The notes under the pieces: model-generated
The model's database searches: none
Seen by the model: only the letters and a program-made list of their open reading frames with translations
Told to the model about the DNA's origin: nothing
Position numbers and translations under genes: made by a program
DNA from: DASVEE01 sp036399695
GTDB taxonomy: Bacteria > Acidobacteriota > Thermoanaerobaculia > Gp7-AA8
Length of the DNA stretch: 32,492 nt
Direction: 5' to 3'
Assembly (NCBI GenBank): GCA_036399695.1
Contig: DASWMP010000055.1
Span: 1-32,492 of the forward strand
Shown here: piece by piece, positions 30,990-32,492 of the stretch
How positions within the stretch are numbered: position 1 is the stretch's first letter
Layout: the number at the start of each line of letters is the position of its first letter

Positions 30990-32357
30990 ATGCCCCTCCT
31001 CCTCATCGTCGAAGACGACGAAAAGATCTCCGCGAACATCGTTCTCCGCTTGCGCGAGGAGGGCTATGGTGCGGTTGCGTTCCGCTCTGCTGAAGATGCG
31101 TTGCGCTGGCTGCGCGATGGGGACAACGTGCAGCCCGACATGCTGCTCGTCGACGTACGCCTCCCCGGCATGAGCGGCATCGAGCTGATTCGCCGCCTCG
31201 GCGCGTCGGTGCCGCCGGCGATCGTCATCTCGGGTGAAGCGTCGATGGGGGAGACGGTCGAAGCGATCCGCCTCGGCGTGCACGATTTCATCGACAAGCC
31301 GTTCTCCCGCGAACGCCTCATCAAGTCGGTGAAGAACTGCCTCGAGCACGTTGCCCTCCGCCGCCAGCTCGAAGCGTTCCGCGCCCGCGAGCAGCAGTTC
31401 CTCGGTGAGTCCGCCGCCGCGCAGACGCTCCGCGCGACGATCGACAAGGTGGCGGTCACGGACGCACGCGTCCTCATCCGCGGCGAGAGCGGCAGCGGTA
31501 AGGAGCTCGTCGCCAGCTCGATCCATCGCCTCAGCCGCCGCGCCTCGCGCCCGTTCATCAAGCTGAATTGCGCCGCAATCCCGCCGAACCTGATCGAGGA
31601 TGAGCTCTTCGGTCATGCCCGCGGCGCCTTCACGGACGCGAAGACGATGAAGCGCGGGCTGTTCGAGGAAGCGGACGGCGGCACGCTCTTCCTCGACGAG
31701 ATCGGCGATATGGATCCGCTCCTCCAGTCGCGCCTCCTCCGCGTGCTGGAGGACGGCCGCGTGCGCCGCATCGGTGAAACGAGCGACCGGGAAGTGAACG
31801 TCCGCGTCATCGCCGCGACGCACCGCAAGCTCGAAGAGCTGGCGAAATCGGGCGAGTTCCGCGAGGACCTCTACTTCCGCCTGGCCGCGGTGCCGGTCGA
31901 CGTCCCGGCGCTCCGCGAACGCAAGGACGATATCCCGATGCTGTTCACGGCCTTCCTGCAGCAGTTCTGCACGAAGAATCAGCGCGTGCCGCTCAGCGTC
32001 GACAGCGACGTGCTCCGCACCCTCTCCGCCTACGACTGGCCCGGCAATGTCCGCGAGCTCCGCAATGTTGCGGAACGCCTCTCGGTCTTCGCCACGAACC
32101 CGCTGACCGTAGAACAGTTGCCGTCATCGATCCGCACGACGGGTGTAGACGCGGAAAGCAGCGTCCTGCGCATCACAGAAGCGATGCCGATCGTCCCGTT
32201 CAAGACGTTCAAGACGCAATGCGAGAAGGAGTACATCGAGTCGGTCCTCCGCCGCACGAACTGGAACGTCAGCCGCGCCGCCCAACTCCTCGACCTCCAA
32301 CGCACGTATCTGCACGAGAAGATCGTGGCTCTGGGAATCCTGCGACCGGGGGAGTGA
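30990..32357 (+). CDS. NtrC-type (sigma-54-dependent) response regulator
   Basis: A 455-residue regulator. The receiver domain (1-120) has Asp9/Asp10, phosphoacceptor Asp55 in LLVDVRLPG and Lys103 in FIDKPF. The AAA+ domain (about 138-365) has Walker A GESGSGKE (165-172), the loop GAFTDA (212-217) and Walker B GGTLFLDEIGD (230-240). It also has the arginine-finger region REDLYFRL and YDWPGNVREL. The C-terminal Fis-type helix-turn-helix reads NWNVSRAAQLLDLQRTYLHE. Phosphorylation should drive assembly into a ring that opens sigma-54 promoters. The loop that contacts sigma-54 is GAFTGA in most members; here the second Gly is Asp. The likely partner kinase is encoded at 28343. No sigma-54 promoter is evident in the window. 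Confidence 0.93.
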   Translation: MPLLLIVEDDEKISANIVLRLREEGYGAVAFRSAEDALRWLRDGDNVQPDMLLVDVRLPGMSGIELIRRLGASVPPAIVISGEASMGETVEAIRLGVHDFIDKPFSRERLIKSVKNCLEHVALRRQLEAFRAREQQFLGESAAAQTLRATIDKVAVTDARVLIRGESGSGKELVASSIHRLSRRASRPFIKLNCAAIPPNLIEDELFGHARGAFTDAKTMKRGLFEEADGGTLFLDEIGDMDPLLQSRLLRVLEDGRVRRIGETSDREVNVRVIAATHRKLEELAKSGEFREDLYFRLAAVPVDVPALRERKDDIPMLFTAFLQQFCTKNQRVPLSVDSDVLRTLSAYDWPGNVRELRNVAERLSVFATNPLTVEQLPSSIRTTGVDAESSVLRITEAMPIVPFKTFKTQCEKEYIESVLRRTNWNVSRAAQLLDLQRTYLHEKIVALGILRPGE

Positions 32358-32492
32358 TGACCGCACGGGATGACGAGGGGAACGACGAGGGGCGCCTCCG
32401 GCGGGCGGCCACGGGCCGCAGCGCTTATTGGCCAAGCCGCCGTCGACCCTCCTTGCTAACGTGTTGATCGCGACAAGCGCCGCGCAGCCTAT

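Noticed and set aside
32358..32492. A further gene at the right edge
   Set aside because: No convincing start, ribosome-binding site or protein-like frame in the last 135 bases.

Overview
This is a GC-rich stretch of bacterial chromosome from a Gram-negative-type organism. Evidence for two membranes includes outer-membrane POTRA/beta-barrel proteins, lipoproteins and a periplasmic DsbD. The large secreted-peptidase content (S9, M36, S10), the ABC permease fused to an M1 aminopeptidase domain, and several dispersed intergenic repeat types suggest Acidobacteriota (Thermoanaerobaculia/Vicinamibacteria-like). That assignment is an inference from gene content only.

Layout. (1) 1-2906, minus strand: an ABC ATPase, then an ABC permease/M1 peptidase fusion cut by the window edge. 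(2) 2907-3535: non-coding, with a GGACAGAC hairpin and a 21-bp-periodic array of about 12 ACTAGT-centred palindromes. (3) 3536-4147: a lipoprotein. (4) 4170-14118: an accessory, defence-like block. It holds an XRE repressor with eight helically phased TTAAGCG palindromes upstream; a DNA-binding gene interrupted by an in-frame amber codon, divergent from a second XRE gene; a HigB toxin with a HigA antitoxin fused to an ImmA/IrrE-type protease; a large uncharacterised protein; an MmeI-like single-chain type IIL restriction-modification enzyme; a DUF429 nuclease-fold protein; and an Mrr-like type IV endonuclease. (5) 14329-25032: housekeeping and envelope genes, namely a MOSC protein, an S9 peptidase, a small membrane protein, an M36 metallopeptidase with a PA domain, a thioredoxin-like lipoprotein with DsbD, and an S10 carboxypeptidase. 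(6) 25144-32357, plus strand: an Asp-box (BNR) protein, then a cluster of a POTRA-barrel protein, an exported protein, a histidine kinase, a second POTRA-barrel protein and a sigma-54-type response regulator.

The most unusual content is in the non-coding DNA. Two unrelated palindrome arrays, 1.5 kb apart, both sit on a 21-bp lattice (two DNA turns): one is contiguous at 21 bp, the other is sparse at 42/63 bp. Sites on such a lattice face the same side of the helix, which points to cooperative protein binding or a structured transcript rather than random repeats. The second array lies directly upstream of an XRE gene, whose product is the natural candidate ligand. The envelope cluster at the right end also looks like an undescribed pairing of outer-membrane assembly-type proteins with a two-component system.
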